From positions 3,100,001 through 3,164,000 of the forward strand of contig JAXMCA010000001.1 of assembly GCA_046349595.1 (NCBI GenBank): 64,000 nt of DNA, written 5' to 3'. Below, one piece after another: positions 26,445 to 35,462 of the stretch. The DNA is from JACRLW01 sp046349595. GTDB taxonomy: Bacteria > Planctomycetota > UBA1135 > UBA2386. Position 1 is the stretch's first letter. The number at the start of each line of letters is the position of its first letter. Both the position numbers and the translations under genes were made by a program. The notes under the pieces are model-generated. The model had not been told where the DNA came from and searched no databases. It was given only the letters and a program-made list of their open reading frames with translations.

Positions 26445-29400
26445 CCACCGCGCGCGCGTTCCTCGAACTCGCGACCTGTGCGCGGGTCGTGGAGTCCCTC
26501 CGGCACGAGGGGCGACACCTCGCCGTCGGCGGCCTGTGGGGTGCCAGTGCCGCGCTGCTGGTCGCCGCCATTCGAACGCCGCTCCGCGCACCGTGGTTGC
26601 TCGTGACCGCCGACGACGGCGACACCACCGCGTTCGCCGACGATCTCGCAACCTTCGGGGTGGCCGGCGTGCATCGCCTGCCGTCGCGCGAGGTCGACGC
26701 CGAGGGCCGCGCCGATCCGATCGCGGAGAACGCGCGCGCGCGCACCCTCGCGGCGCTCGTCGAACACGACACGGCGCGCGATGGCCCTTTCGTGCTGTGC
26801 GCGTCGCTGCCTGCACTCCTGCAACCGGCCCCGCAGTTCGGAGCGTTGCGCGCGGCCGGTGTCGAGTTGCGCAAGGGCCAGCGCGTCGATCCCGAAGAGA
26901 TCCTGAGGACCTGCATCGAGTCCGGGATGCGCAAGGTCGCGCTGGTCGTCGCACCGGGCGAGGTAAGCCGACGCGGCGACGTGCTCGACGTGTTCCCGCT
27001 CGCCGGCACCGACGCCATCCGCATCGAGTTCTTCGACGACGAGATCGAGTCGCTGCGCACCTTCGACCCCGATTCACAGCGCTCGCTCGCCGTGTTCGAC
27101 TCGGTCACGCTGCGCATCGGCAAGACGACCGACGAAGCGGCCGCGCGACGCCACCTGCTGCAGTGGATCGTCCGCTCCGACCTGCTCGTCGGATGGTTCG
27201 AACCGCTGCGCATCGCCGAACGCAAGCAGGTGCTCACCACGACCGGCGGCACCGAGCTTCGCAACGCGCTGGCCGCGCTGCTCGAGTCGCTCGCACCCTT
27301 GCCGTGGGTCGAACTCGGCTCGCTGCCGAGTCGCGACATCGACTTCCGCATCCTCTCGGCGGGCGGGAGCGCAGCGTCGGGCGAAGCGGATCCTCTGGGC
27401 CGACTGCGCTCGATCCGCGGCATCGACGGCGGCATCGTCGAGATCGTCTGTCGCAGCGACGCCGAACTGGCGCGCATGACCGAGGTGTTCTCCCACCGCG
27501 GCGTGGATCTGCAGCGCGAGCAGGTTCGCCTGCGCGTCGGCACCCTCAGCCGCGGGTTCCGGGTGCCGGAACTGCGCTGGACGATCCTCGCCAACACCGA
27601 GTTCGCTGGCGTCACCACCAGCGCGCGGGTGCGAGCGCGGCCCAAGGTGCCGACGCGCGCGATCCAGACCTTCTTCGAGCTCGGGCCCGGAGACCTGGTC
27701 GTGCACGCGGTGCACGGCATCGCACGCTTCGAGGGCATCGAGCGCATCCACCGCGGCGAGGCCGAAGAGGACTGTCTCCGCCTGCTGTTCCAGGACGAGG
27801 TCCACCTGCTCGTCCCGGTCTCGAAGATCCACCTGGTCCAGAAGTACGTCGGCGCGGGTGGTGCGTCGCAGCCGAAGCTCGACAAGCTCGGCGGCAAGGG
27901 CTTCCAGCGCCGCAAGGCCGAGGTCCAGCAGTCGCTCTACGACCTGGCCGCCGATCTCCTCGAGGTCGAGGCGGCTCGCGAGCGCGTGCGGCGCGACGCG
28001 TTTCCGCGTGATCCGCTGGAGGACGCCTTCCTCGACGGATTCCCCTTCGAGGACACGCCCGATCAGGCGGCCTGCTGGAGCGAGATCCGCGCGGACCTGG
28101 AGAGCGACCGGCCGATGGATCGCCTGCTGTGCGGCGACGTGGGCTTCGGCAAGACCGAGCTCGCGTTGCGCGCGGCGTTCAAGGTCGCGATCACCGGACG
28201 CCAGGTCACCGTGCTGGTCCCCACCACCGTTCTCGCCGAGCAACACCACCGCACTTTCTCCGCGCGATTCGCGCCGCACGGACTGCGCGTCGAGGTGGTG
28301 TCCCGCTTCGGCTCCGCGAAGCAGAAGAAGTCGATCCTCGACGACTGCGCACTCGGCAAGGTCGACGTGCTGCTCGGCACCCACCGGCTGCTCGGCGACG
28401 ACGTGCGCTTCCGCGACCTCGGCCTGGTGATCATCGACGAGGAGCAGCGCTTCGGCGTTCGTCAGAAGGAGCACATGAAGAAGCTGCGCGCCGGCGTCGA
28501 CGTGCTGACGCTCAGCGCGACTCCGATCCCCCGCACCCTGCACGCATCGCTGCTCGGCATCCGCCGCATCTCCACGGTGTCCACACCGCCGCCCGGACGG
28601 CAGGACGTCGAGACCAGGATCGCATGGCGCGACGATGCCGTACTGCGTGACGCGATCGGCCATGAACTGGCACGCGGTGGTCAGGTGTTCCTGCTGCACG
28701 ATCGCATCTCCGGTCTGCGGTCACTGAAGGAGGCCGTCGAACGGCTCGTACCGCAGGCACGGGTCGCGATCGGCCACGGGGAGCTCGGCGAACGCGAACT
28801 CGAGCGAACGCTCCGCGACTTCGTGGGTGGCAGGATCGACGTGCTGGTGTGCACTTCGATCGTCGAGAACGGCCTCGACATCCCGCGGGCGAACACGATC
28901 CTCATCGATCATGCGGAGATGTTCGGACTCGCCGAGCTCCACCAGCTCCGGGGACGTGTCGGACGCAGCGACGTGGCCGCGGTCTGCTGGCTCCTGATGG
29001 ATCGCTTCGAACCGCCGCCGGAAGCATCGCGGCGCCGGCTGCAGGCGCTCGTCGAGTTCTCGCACCTCGGCGCCGGCTTCGCGATCGCGATGAAGGACCT
29101 CGAGATCCGCGGAGCCGGCAACCTGCTCGGGCCGCAGCAGTCGGGGCACATCGCCGCCGTCGGCTACGAGATGTACTGCCATCTGCTGCGCACCGCCGTC
29201 GAGCAGGCGCGGGAGCACGGCGAGGTGGTCGTGCCCGACGTCCGCGAGGTCGACGTCGACCTGCAGGTCTCGGCCTTCGTGCCGGAGGACTTCGTGCCCG
29301 ATCCGAAGGCGCGCCTCGAACTCCTGCGCGAGATGGACGGTGCGACCACCCCGAGCGAGGCCGCGCGCATCCGTTCCGATCTCATCGATCGCCACGGCAA

Positions 29401-29767
29401 GCTCCCGCAGCCGATCGAGAACCTGCTGCGGGTGTTCCTCCTCAAGCACCTGCTGATGGACCAGGACGTGCTCGGCCTGCAGCGGACCGGTCCGGATCGC
29501 GTCGTGGCCCGCCATCCCCCCGGACAACCGCTCGGCGGTGCCTGGCTCGAGGTCTTCGCCGACGTGCGCCGCGTGGAAGCGGGCAAGACCCATCTGGTCC
29601 TGCCGCTGCGCCGCGGACGCAAGGTCGCGGACTGGACCCAGCTCGAGATGCTGCAGTTCCTGCTCGAGAGCTTGTGCGGTGATCCGATGCTCCCGAAGAT
29701 CGCGGCATGCGGTTCGTCGAGAGAGGGGTCGCGAGCTCACTCGCGGTCCTCTGCGCCACGGCGTTGA
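26441..29767 (+). CDS. mfd: Transcription-repair coupling factor Mfd
   Basis: A 1108-residue ATP-dependent translocase that removes stalled RNA polymerase from damaged DNA and recruits UvrA. Order of parts: UvrB-like N-terminal module (1 to about 390), RNA-polymerase-interacting CarD-like domain (about 410-475, with ELGPGDLVVHAVHGIARFEGI), then the RecG-like helicase with Walker A GDVGFGKTELA (about 565), DEEQRFG (about 665), SATPIPRTL and the motif V/VI region HQLRGRVGRSD. The C-terminal UvrA-binding region (from about 930) is present. Start overlaps rnc by four bases. The 3' end overlaps the next gene by 61 bases. Confidence 0.97.
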   Translation: MTTARAFLELATCARVVESLRHEGRHLAVGGLWGASAALLVAAIRTPLRAPWLLVTADDGDTTAFADDLATFGVAGVHRLPSREVDAEGRADPIAENARARTLAALVEHDTARDGPFVLCASLPALLQPAPQFGALRAAGVELRKGQRVDPEEILRTCIESGMRKVALVVAPGEVSRRGDVLDVFPLAGTDAIRIEFFDDEIESLRTFDPDSQRSLAVFDSVTLRIGKTTDEAAARRHLLQWIVRSDLLVGWFEPLRIAERKQVLTTTGGTELRNALAALLESLAPLPWVELGSLPSRDIDFRILSAGGSAASGEADPLGRLRSIRGIDGGIVEIVCRSDAELARMTEVFSHRGVDLQREQVRLRVGTLSRGFRVPELRWTILANTEFAGVTTSARVRARPKVPTRAIQTFFELGPGDLVVHAVHGIARFEGIERIHRGEAEEDCLRLLFQDEVHLLVPVSKIHLVQKYVGAGGASQPKLDKLGGKGFQRRKAEVQQSLYDLAADLLEVEAARERVRRDAFPRDPLEDAFLDGFPFEDTPDQAACWSEIRADLESDRPMDRLLCGDVGFGKTELALRAAFKVAITGRQVTVLVPTTVLAEQHHRTFSARFAPHGLRVEVVSRFGSAKQKKSILDDCALGKVDVLLGTHRLLGDDVRFRDLGLVIIDEEQRFGVRQKEHMKKLRAGVDVLTLSATPIPRTLHASLLGIRRISTVSTPPPGRQDVETRIAWRDDAVLRDAIGHELARGGQVFLLHDRISGLRSLKEAVERLVPQARVAIGHGELGERELERTLRDFVGGRIDVLVCTSIVENGLDIPRANTILIDHAEMFGLAELHQLRGRVGRSDVAAVCWLLMDRFEPPPEASRRRLQALVEFSHLGAGFAIAMKDLEIRGAGNLLGPQQSGHIAAVGYEMYCHLLRTAVEQAREHGEVVVPDVREVDVDLQVSAFVPEDFVPDPKARLELLREMDGATTPSEAARIRSDLIDRHGKLPQPIENLLRVFLLKHLLMDQDVLGLQRTGPDRVVARHPPGQPLGGAWLEVFADVRRVEAGKTHLVLPLRRGRKVADWTQLEMLQFLLESLCGDPMLPKIAACGSSREGSRAHSRSSAPRR

Positions 29768-30759
29768 GTGCGGTTGCCCAGGATGCAGGTGCTCCCGGTC
29801 CGGCCGTCGCGTCGGCTGCGGCCGCGCACTCCGGCGGACGCCGCACGGTCGACCGGGTGCGGGCCATCGTCGGCGACCGCGTGATCCTCGACAGCTCCCT
29901 GCGCCGCACCCTCGCCGCGCGCCCGGAGATCGCGACGGCCGACGCCGCCCAACGAGCCGGCCTCGAGGAGTCCGCCCTGATCAGCATCGCGCGGGAAGAA
30001 CTCTGGGTGCAGATCGGCAAGGTGATCGGACGCGAAGACCCCGTCACCTTCGAGAAGCGGGTCGACGAGCTGGTCCAGGACTACCTGCGGGAGCAGCAGG
30101 ACCAGTTCGGCAGCTTCGCGCGGATGAACCAGGAACTCGCGGCCCTCGGCACCTCCTGGCAGACCCTGCGCGACGAGCAGCGCCAGCGCATCCTGCGCGA
30201 CACGGCTCGCAGCTATGCCATCGGTACCCGCTTCCGCGACAGCTTCGCGATGCTCGTCACGCCCGAGGAGATCGCGCGCTTCTATCGCGACCATCCCGAG
30301 CAGTTCGCGGCCCTGACCAGCGGCGACATCGCGTCGGTCTCCTTCAGCAAGGATCGGAAGGACGCCGCCGAGTCGGCCGGGCAGGCTGCCGAGTCCTGGA
30401 AGGGCGGCAACCAGACCTCGGCCGACCTCGCCACCCGCTTCGGCGGCGTGGCGTTGCGCGATCAGACCGACGTCCGCCCGGGTGAGGCCAAGGACCGGCG
30501 CGCCGAGTTCCTCAAGCAACTGGTCTCCGAACACGAGCAGGGTGCCGTGCTCGGTCCGCTCGACCGCGGCGAGACCCTGGTGGTCTACAAGCTCCTCCGC
30601 AAGGTCGACCAGCCGGCGGCCTCCCTCGACGAACCCCGGGTCCAGTCGGCGATCCGCATGGCGCTGGTCAACCGCCGGGTGAAGTCGCTGGAGCAGACGA
30701 TCCTCGCCTTCAAGGCGCGGCAGATCCTGGTCTGGCCCCCCGAGATCCTCCGCCGCTGA
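29707..30759 (+). CDS. SurA-like periplasmic chaperone with degenerate parvulin domain
   Basis: A 350-residue exported protein with a signal peptide (about residues 1-25, ending AVAQ). Residues 45-200 form the long helical SurA/PpiC N-terminal domain (VDRVRAIVGDRVILDSSLRR, and TPEEIARFYRDHPEQF). The following part (about 200-300) sits where a parvulin domain belongs but lacks the usual (S/A)xHIL motif, so it may chaperone rather than isomerise. The C-terminal helix (PRVQSAIRMALVNRR) resembles the tail of SurA. Role by analogy: outer-membrane protein folding. The start inside mfd (61-base overlap) is kept because it gives a complete signal peptide. Confidence 0.75.
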   Translation: MRFVERGVASSLAVLCATALSAVAQDAGAPGPAVASAAAAHSGGRRTVDRVRAIVGDRVILDSSLRRTLAARPEIATADAAQRAGLEESALISIAREELWVQIGKVIGREDPVTFEKRVDELVQDYLREQQDQFGSFARMNQELAALGTSWQTLRDEQRQRILRDTARSYAIGTRFRDSFAMLVTPEEIARFYRDHPEQFAALTSGDIASVSFSKDRKDAAESAGQAAESWKGGNQTSADLATRFGGVALRDQTDVRPGEAKDRRAEFLKQLVSEHEQGAVLGPLDRGETLVVYKLLRKVDQPAASLDEPRVQSAIRMALVNRRVKSLEQTILAFKARQILVWPPEILRR

Positions 30760-31050
30760 GGCGGCGCTCGGGGTGAGACTTCCTCGGCCCCATCCCCTCG
30801 ACCGGGTGGCGCAGCCGGAGGTTCAGGCCGAGCCAACCGGAGGGAGCGGGGATGCCGGTCGGCCGTCGTGCCCTCCCCGTGGCGTCGACGATCCCGATGC
30901 CACCCTTTGCGATCGCTGCTGCGACCGCTACCTTCTCGCCCCCCGGCTGAACCCCTCTCCGGATGGCGCCGTTGGCAGGTCTGCGCGTGGACAGCGGGTC
31001 CCGCGCACCTTCCAAAGTCGCTCTCGTACTTCGAGCCTGGGCTACGGCAG
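30760..31050. other. Intergenic leader region without gene
   Basis: 291 bases between the SurA-like gene and the first TonB-anchored protein gene. It is GC-rich with overlapping short dyads, such as GGGGATGCC...CCCTCCCC near 30850-30885. I see no protein gene, tRNA or recognised riboswitch. A promoter for the downstream gene must lie here, but none stands out. Confidence 0.5.
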
Positions 31051-32577
31051 ATGGCAACCGTCGACCCCAAACAATTCCACGTCAGCACCCACACGCCCCC
31101 GATCTGGGAGAAGGAAGAGTCCTTCCAGGAGATCATGGCGGAGCAACTCCGCCACGCGCCGTGGGTGATGCTCTCGATCGTCGTCCACGCGATCGCCTTC
31201 TTCCTGCTCTACCTCCTGCCGCCGACGGTCAAGGAGGAGAAGAAGGAGGTGATCATGATGCAGCCCCAACAGGAGCAGCAGGACACCCCGGAGGAGAAGC
31301 CCCCGGAGCCGGAACCCGAGCCCGAGAAGGTCGAGGAGCCGGTCATCCAGGAGCAGGAGGTCACCGAGGTCACGGAGAACACCCAGAACTTCGAGGAGTT
31401 CTCCGAGTCGAACACCAAGGAATCGGCCTTCGACAGCAACCAGTGGAACTCCGCGGTCGGCCTCGGCGGTGGCGCCGGTGGCAAGTACGGCGGTCGTGGC
31501 GGTGGTCGCAAGGGACTCGGCAAGGGCGGCAAGCAGACCGCCGTGGCGATCGAGGCCGCACTCGAGTGGCTGCGCAAGCACCAGGACGAGGACGGTCACT
31601 GGGACGCCGACGAGTTCATGAAGCACGACGTCTCCGGCGAGCCCTGCGATGGTCCGGGCAACCCGGTCCACGACATCGGCCTCACCGGGCTCGCGCTGCT
31701 CGCCTTCCTCGGCGACGGCAGCACGATGCGCTCCGGCCCCTACAAGGAGACCGTCAAGAAGGGCGTGCTCTGGCTGCGCGAGCAGCAGGACGACAAGACC
31801 GGCCTGTTCGGCGCCGCCAACTCCAACGAGTTCATCTACAACCACGCGATCGCCGCTCTGGCGATGGTCGAGGCCTACGGCCTGTCGGACTACAAGCTCC
31901 TGCGCGGCAACGCGCAGAAGGCGATCGCCTACCTCGAGTACCACCGCAACCCGTACCTGGTCTGGCGTTACCAGCCGCACGACGGCGACAACGACACCTC
32001 GGTCACCGGTTGGTGCCTGATGGCCTACTCCTCGGCGCAGTTCTTCAAGCTCGAAGTCAACAGCGCCGCTCTCGACCTGTGCCGCACCTGGTTCGACCAG
32101 ATGACCGATCCGACCACCGCGCGCACCGGCTACACCGAGCGCGGTGGCTACAGCTCGCGTCGCACCGGTGAACACTCGCAGCGCTTCCCGCGCGAGAAGG
32201 GCGAGTGCATGACCGCGGTGTCGCTGCTGTGCCGCATCTTCCTCGGCGACGACCCGAAGAAGGACAAGATGATGGCCAACCAGGCCAATCTCATCCTCAA
32301 GAAGCCGCCGGTGTGGAACCCGACCGACGGCTCCATCGACCACTACTACTGGTACTACGGAACCTACGCGCTCTACCAGATGGGCAACCCCTGGTGGCCG
32401 ACCTGGGAGAAGGCGCTGCAGGAGGCCGTGGTGAAGCCGCAGCGTCACGACGGCAACTACAACGGCTCGTGGGATCCGATCGGTGTGTGGGGTCACGATG
32501 GCGGTCGCGTCTACTCGACCGCGCTGCTGTGCCTGACGCTCGAGGCCTACTACCGCTACTCGCGCCTCGTGCACTGA
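31051..32577 (+). CDS. TonB-type anchored squalene-cyclase-fold protein 1
   Basis: A 508-residue protein of unknown function. Residues 34-57 form one membrane helix with the pattern Ser42-x3-His46 (LSIVVHAIAFFLLYLLPP), the arrangement TonB uses to contact ExbB/ExbD. A Glu/Pro-rich periplasmic spacer (about 68-115, EEKPPEPEPEPEKVEEP) follows as in TonB/TolA, then a Gly-rich hinge. From about 165 to the end is an alpha/alpha barrel of squalene-cyclase/prenyltransferase type, with repeats like ALEWLRKHQDEDGHWDAD and a conserved DGDNDTSVTGW. A catalytic DCTAE or clean DxDD is not seen, so cyclase activity is doubtful. ATG at 31051 aligns with paralogue 3. First of three tandem paralogues. Confidence 0.82.
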   Translation: MATVDPKQFHVSTHTPPIWEKEESFQEIMAEQLRHAPWVMLSIVVHAIAFFLLYLLPPTVKEEKKEVIMMQPQQEQQDTPEEKPPEPEPEPEKVEEPVIQEQEVTEVTENTQNFEEFSESNTKESAFDSNQWNSAVGLGGGAGGKYGGRGGGRKGLGKGGKQTAVAIEAALEWLRKHQDEDGHWDADEFMKHDVSGEPCDGPGNPVHDIGLTGLALLAFLGDGSTMRSGPYKETVKKGVLWLREQQDDKTGLFGAANSNEFIYNHAIAALAMVEAYGLSDYKLLRGNAQKAIAYLEYHRNPYLVWRYQPHDGDNDTSVTGWCLMAYSSAQFFKLEVNSAALDLCRTWFDQMTDPTTARTGYTERGGYSSRRTGEHSQRFPREKGECMTAVSLLCRIFLGDDPKKDKMMANQANLILKKPPVWNPTDGSIDHYYWYYGTYALYQMGNPWWPTWEKALQEAVVKPQRHDGNYNGSWDPIGVWGHDGGRVYSTALLCLTLEAYYRYSRLVH

Positions 32578-32593
32578 GAGGAACACCCTGCAC

Positions 32594-32665
32594 GCGGACC
32601 GTCCCGCTCGGTCCGCCTCCCCGCGGCGCGTCGATCCATCGGTCGGCGCGCCGCGCGTGTTTGGT
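32594..32665 (+). terminator. Tandem hairpins, possible terminator
   Basis: Two stems follow the first paralogue: GCGGACC/GGTCCGC (32594-32616) and GCGGCGCG/CGCGCCGC (32623-32654), the second followed by a weak GTGTTTGG. Placement just after a gene suggests termination or attenuation; the T-run is poor. Confidence 0.35.
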
Positions 32666-32710
32666 GTGGATCTGAACCGTCGCCGTGCGCGTGCCGTTGC
32701 GCGCGGCACG

Positions 32711-33850
32711 ATGTTCCGACGCCTGCTCTGCTCGTCCCTCCTGGCCGCTCTCTGCGCAGCCTGCGCGGATTCCCCCTCACCGAGCCCGAATCCCCCGGAT
32801 GCGGCTGCAACGCGCAGCGCGATCGACGCCGCGATCGATTGGCTCGTCCGGCATCAGGACGAGGACGGCCGCTGGGACGCCGATGCATTCATGAAGCACG
32901 ACGTCTCGGGTGAGGCCTGCGATGGCGCGGGGAATGCGACGCACGACGTCGGCGTCACCGGCCTGGCTCTGCTCGCCCTCCTCGGCTCCGGCAACAGCAC
33001 GCACTCCGGACCGAACGCCGAGTCGGTTCGGCGCGGGGTGCAATGGCTCCGCGGGCAGCAGCACGCGGAGAGCGGCCTGATCGGGACACCGAGCTCGAAC
33101 GAGTTCATCTACGACCACGCGATCGCGGCCTTCGCCCTGTGCGAGGCCATGTTGCTCGGCGACGAGAAGGCGCTGCGCCACAGCTGCCAGCGCGCCGTCA
33201 ACTACATCGAATCGCATCGCAATCCCTACGCGGTGTGGCGCTACCAGCCGCGCGACGGAGACAACGACACTTCGGTCACCGGCTGGTGCGTCCTCGCCCT
33301 GTCCTCGGCGAAGTTCGCGGGCCTCGAAGTGAACCCACAGGCTCTGGAGAGCGCGGGCCATTGGCTCGATCAGCTCACCGATCCGGCCACGGGCCGCACC
33401 GGCTACACCGAGCGCGGTGGTCCCAGTTCGCGACGTGTCGGAGATCATTCGACTCGCTACCCACGTGATCGGGGTGAGTGCATGACCGCCGTGTCGCTGC
33501 TGTGCCGCTTCCTGCTCGGCAACGATCCGAAGCAGGACACGGTGATGGCGAAGCAGGCCGATCTCCTCCTCGCCAAGCCACCGGCTTGGACTGCGGACGG
33601 CAGCAACGTCGACGAGGACTACTGGTACTACGCGACGCTCGGCCTCTACCAGATGGGTGGCGCCGCGTGGCAGTCGTGGAACGCGCGCCTGACTCGAGTG
33701 ACGACGCAAGTGCAGCACCGCGAAGGCAATCGCCGTGGCTCCTTCGACCCGATCGGCGTGTGGAGCGCCGACGGCGGCCGCGTGTTCACCACAGCGCTGA
33801 TGTGCCTGTGCATGGAAGCGTCGCAGCGCTACGCGAAGATCGTCCGCTGA
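32711..33850 (+). CDS. Squalene-cyclase-fold lipoprotein-like paralogue 2
   Basis: A 379-residue paralogue of its two neighbours that keeps only the barrel. The N-terminus is a signal sequence (FRRLLCSSLLAALCAAC) with Cys just before ADSPSPSP. This fits a lipoprotein with a loose lipobox, so it is probably attached to a membrane by lipid instead of the TonB-type helix. The barrel contains the same signatures as the others: DWLVRHQDEDGRWDAD, YQPRDGDNDTSVTGW and ECMTAVSLLCR. The spacer and Gly-rich hinge are missing. ATG at 32711 is chosen for the signal peptide. Function unknown; sequence divergence from 1 and 3 suggests a separate role. Confidence 0.78.
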   Translation: MFRRLLCSSLLAALCAACADSPSPSPNPPDAAATRSAIDAAIDWLVRHQDEDGRWDADAFMKHDVSGEACDGAGNATHDVGVTGLALLALLGSGNSTHSGPNAESVRRGVQWLRGQQHAESGLIGTPSSNEFIYDHAIAAFALCEAMLLGDEKALRHSCQRAVNYIESHRNPYAVWRYQPRDGDNDTSVTGWCVLALSSAKFAGLEVNPQALESAGHWLDQLTDPATGRTGYTERGGPSSRRVGDHSTRYPRDRGECMTAVSLLCRFLLGNDPKQDTVMAKQADLLLAKPPAWTADGSNVDEDYWYYATLGLYQMGGAAWQSWNARLTRVTTQVQHREGNRRGSFDPIGVWSADGGRVFTTALMCLCMEASQRYAKIVR

Positions 33851-33914
33851 GTTCGCCGCGCGGCGCGAACCGCGCTCCGTCACGCACGTTCCTTCGGCGA
33901 AAGGAGCGTGAACG

Positions 33915-35426
33915 ATGACGAGTCACGAACTGAGCCGTGCGCATCCGGCACTGCACCTGAGCGAGCCGGAGTTCCACGAGTTGATGGCGGAGCAGCTCCG
34001 CCGCGCGCCCTGGGTCGCGCTTTCGCTCGCGCTGCATGCGATCGCCCTGATCCTGCTGTATCTCCTGCCGACGCGCGCTCAGGTGAAGGAGGAGAATCGC
34101 GTCGCGGTGCTGCCGGCGACGGAACCGGTCGCCACTCCCGACGAGATCGTGAAGCCGCCCGAACCCGACGTGCTGCCGGTCGTCGATCCCACCATCGATC
34201 CCGTCGAGGTGAGCGACAGCAACGACGCCGACTCCGAGGTGATGGCGGACGCGACCTCGGAGACGCCGACCTCGCCGTTCGACAGCTCTCAGTGGAACAC
34301 CGCGGTCGGACTCACCGGCGGGGCCGCCGGCGAGTACGGCGATCGCTTCCGACGTGGGCGTGGCCCACGCGGTGGCGGCCATGCGCCCGAAGGTCACATC
34401 CAGGACGCGTTGATCTGGCTCGCGCGCCACCAAGACGAGGACGGTCACTGGGACGCCGACGGCTTCATGAAGCACGACGCCAGCGGTGAGCCCTGCGACG
34501 GTCCGGGCAACCCCGTGCACGACGTCGGACTCACCGGCCTCGCACTGCTCGCCTTCCTCGGCGACGGCAACACCCTGCGCTCGGGCCCCTACCGCGAGCA
34601 GGTGAAGCGCGGCATCACCTGGCTGCGCGAGCAGCAGGACATGCGCACCGGCCTGATCGGCACGCCGAGTTCCAACGAGTTCGTCTACGACCACGCGATC
34701 GCGACGCTGGCGATGGTCGAGGCCTACGGGCTCTCGGCCTACCGCCTGCTGCACGACAACGCCCAGCGCGCCATCGACTACCTCGAGTTCCACCGCAACC
34801 CGTACCGGGTGTGGCGGTACCAGCCTCACGACGGCGACAACGACACATCGGTCACCGGCTGGTGCCTGATGGCCTATGCGTCGGCGCGCTACTTCGGCCT
34901 CACGGTGAACACCGCGGCGATCGAACTCGGGCGCACCTGGTTGACGGAGATGACCGATCCCGTCACCGCACGCTGCGGCTACGACCAGAGAGGCGGTGCG
35001 AGCTCACGGCGCGCGGGCGAGCACGCGACGAGGTTCCCGCGCGAGCGGAACGAGTGCATGTCCGCAGTCGCTCTGCTGTGCCGCATCTTCCTCGGCGACG
35101 ATCCAGGCAAGGACAAGCTGATGCAGCGCCAGGCCGATCTCGTGCTCTCGAAGAAGCCGACGTGGAACACCACGGATGGGTCGATCGATCAGTACGCCTG
35201 GTACTACGGCACCTACGCGCTGTACCAGATCGGCGGACCGCGCTGGAAGGCGTGGGAGACGGCCCTCGACACTGCGGTGCTGAAGACCCAGCGCCAGGAC
35301 GCCAACTTCAAGGGCTCCTGGGATCCCGCGGGCGTCTGGGGTCAGGACGGCGGCCGCGTCTACTCGACCGCGATCCTCTGCCTCACACTGCAGGCCTACT
35401 ACCGATACACGCGGCTGGTCCACTGA
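33915..35426 (+). CDS. TonB-type anchored squalene-cyclase-fold protein 3
   Basis: A 503-residue protein nearly collinear with paralogue 1. Residues 31-53 are a membrane helix with Ser37-x3-His41 (LSLALHAIALILLYLLP), preceded by the shared LMAEQLRRAPW. The periplasmic spacer is Pro/Asp/Glu-rich (EIVKPPEPDVLPVVDP), then a Gly-rich hinge and the barrel (ALIWLARHQDEDGHWDAD, DGDNDTSVTGW, ECMSAVALLCRIFLGDDP). AAGGAG lies about 11 bases before the ATG. The close match to paralogue 1, in both anchor and barrel, points to tandem duplication, with paralogue 2 having lost the anchor. It ends 21 bases before the convergent Gld-like operon. Confidence 0.82.
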   Translation: MTSHELSRAHPALHLSEPEFHELMAEQLRRAPWVALSLALHAIALILLYLLPTRAQVKEENRVAVLPATEPVATPDEIVKPPEPDVLPVVDPTIDPVEVSDSNDADSEVMADATSETPTSPFDSSQWNTAVGLTGGAAGEYGDRFRRGRGPRGGGHAPEGHIQDALIWLARHQDEDGHWDADGFMKHDASGEPCDGPGNPVHDVGLTGLALLAFLGDGNTLRSGPYREQVKRGITWLREQQDMRTGLIGTPSSNEFVYDHAIATLAMVEAYGLSAYRLLHDNAQRAIDYLEFHRNPYRVWRYQPHDGDNDTSVTGWCLMAYASARYFGLTVNTAAIELGRTWLTEMTDPVTARCGYDQRGGASSRRAGEHATRFPRERNECMSAVALLCRIFLGDDPGKDKLMQRQADLVLSKKPTWNTTDGSIDQYAWYYGTYALYQIGGPRWKAWETALDTAVLKTQRQDANFKGSWDPAGVWGQDGGRVYSTAILCLTLQAYYRYTRLVH

Positions 35427-35438
35427 CCGCGCCGCGTG

Positions 35439-35462
35439 GAGCGCACCTCACTTGGTGCGCTC
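35439..35462. terminator. Inverted repeat between convergent genes
   Basis: GAGCGCACC (35439-35447) and GGTGCGCTC (35454-35462) pair perfectly around six bases that include the stop codon of the minus-strand gene. It sits where two operons converge, so a bidirectional terminator is likely. There is no T-run on either side. Confidence 0.45.

Noticed and set aside
31051..32577. Functional squalene-hopene cyclase
   Set aside because: Neither a DCTAE nor a clean DxDD motif is visible, and the TonB-type anchor is foreign to hopene cyclases.
31042..33883. Two long minus-strand frames opposite the barrel genes
   Set aside because: They mirror each other because the sense genes are paralogues. Their Val/Leu/Arg-rich composition is a shadow effect.
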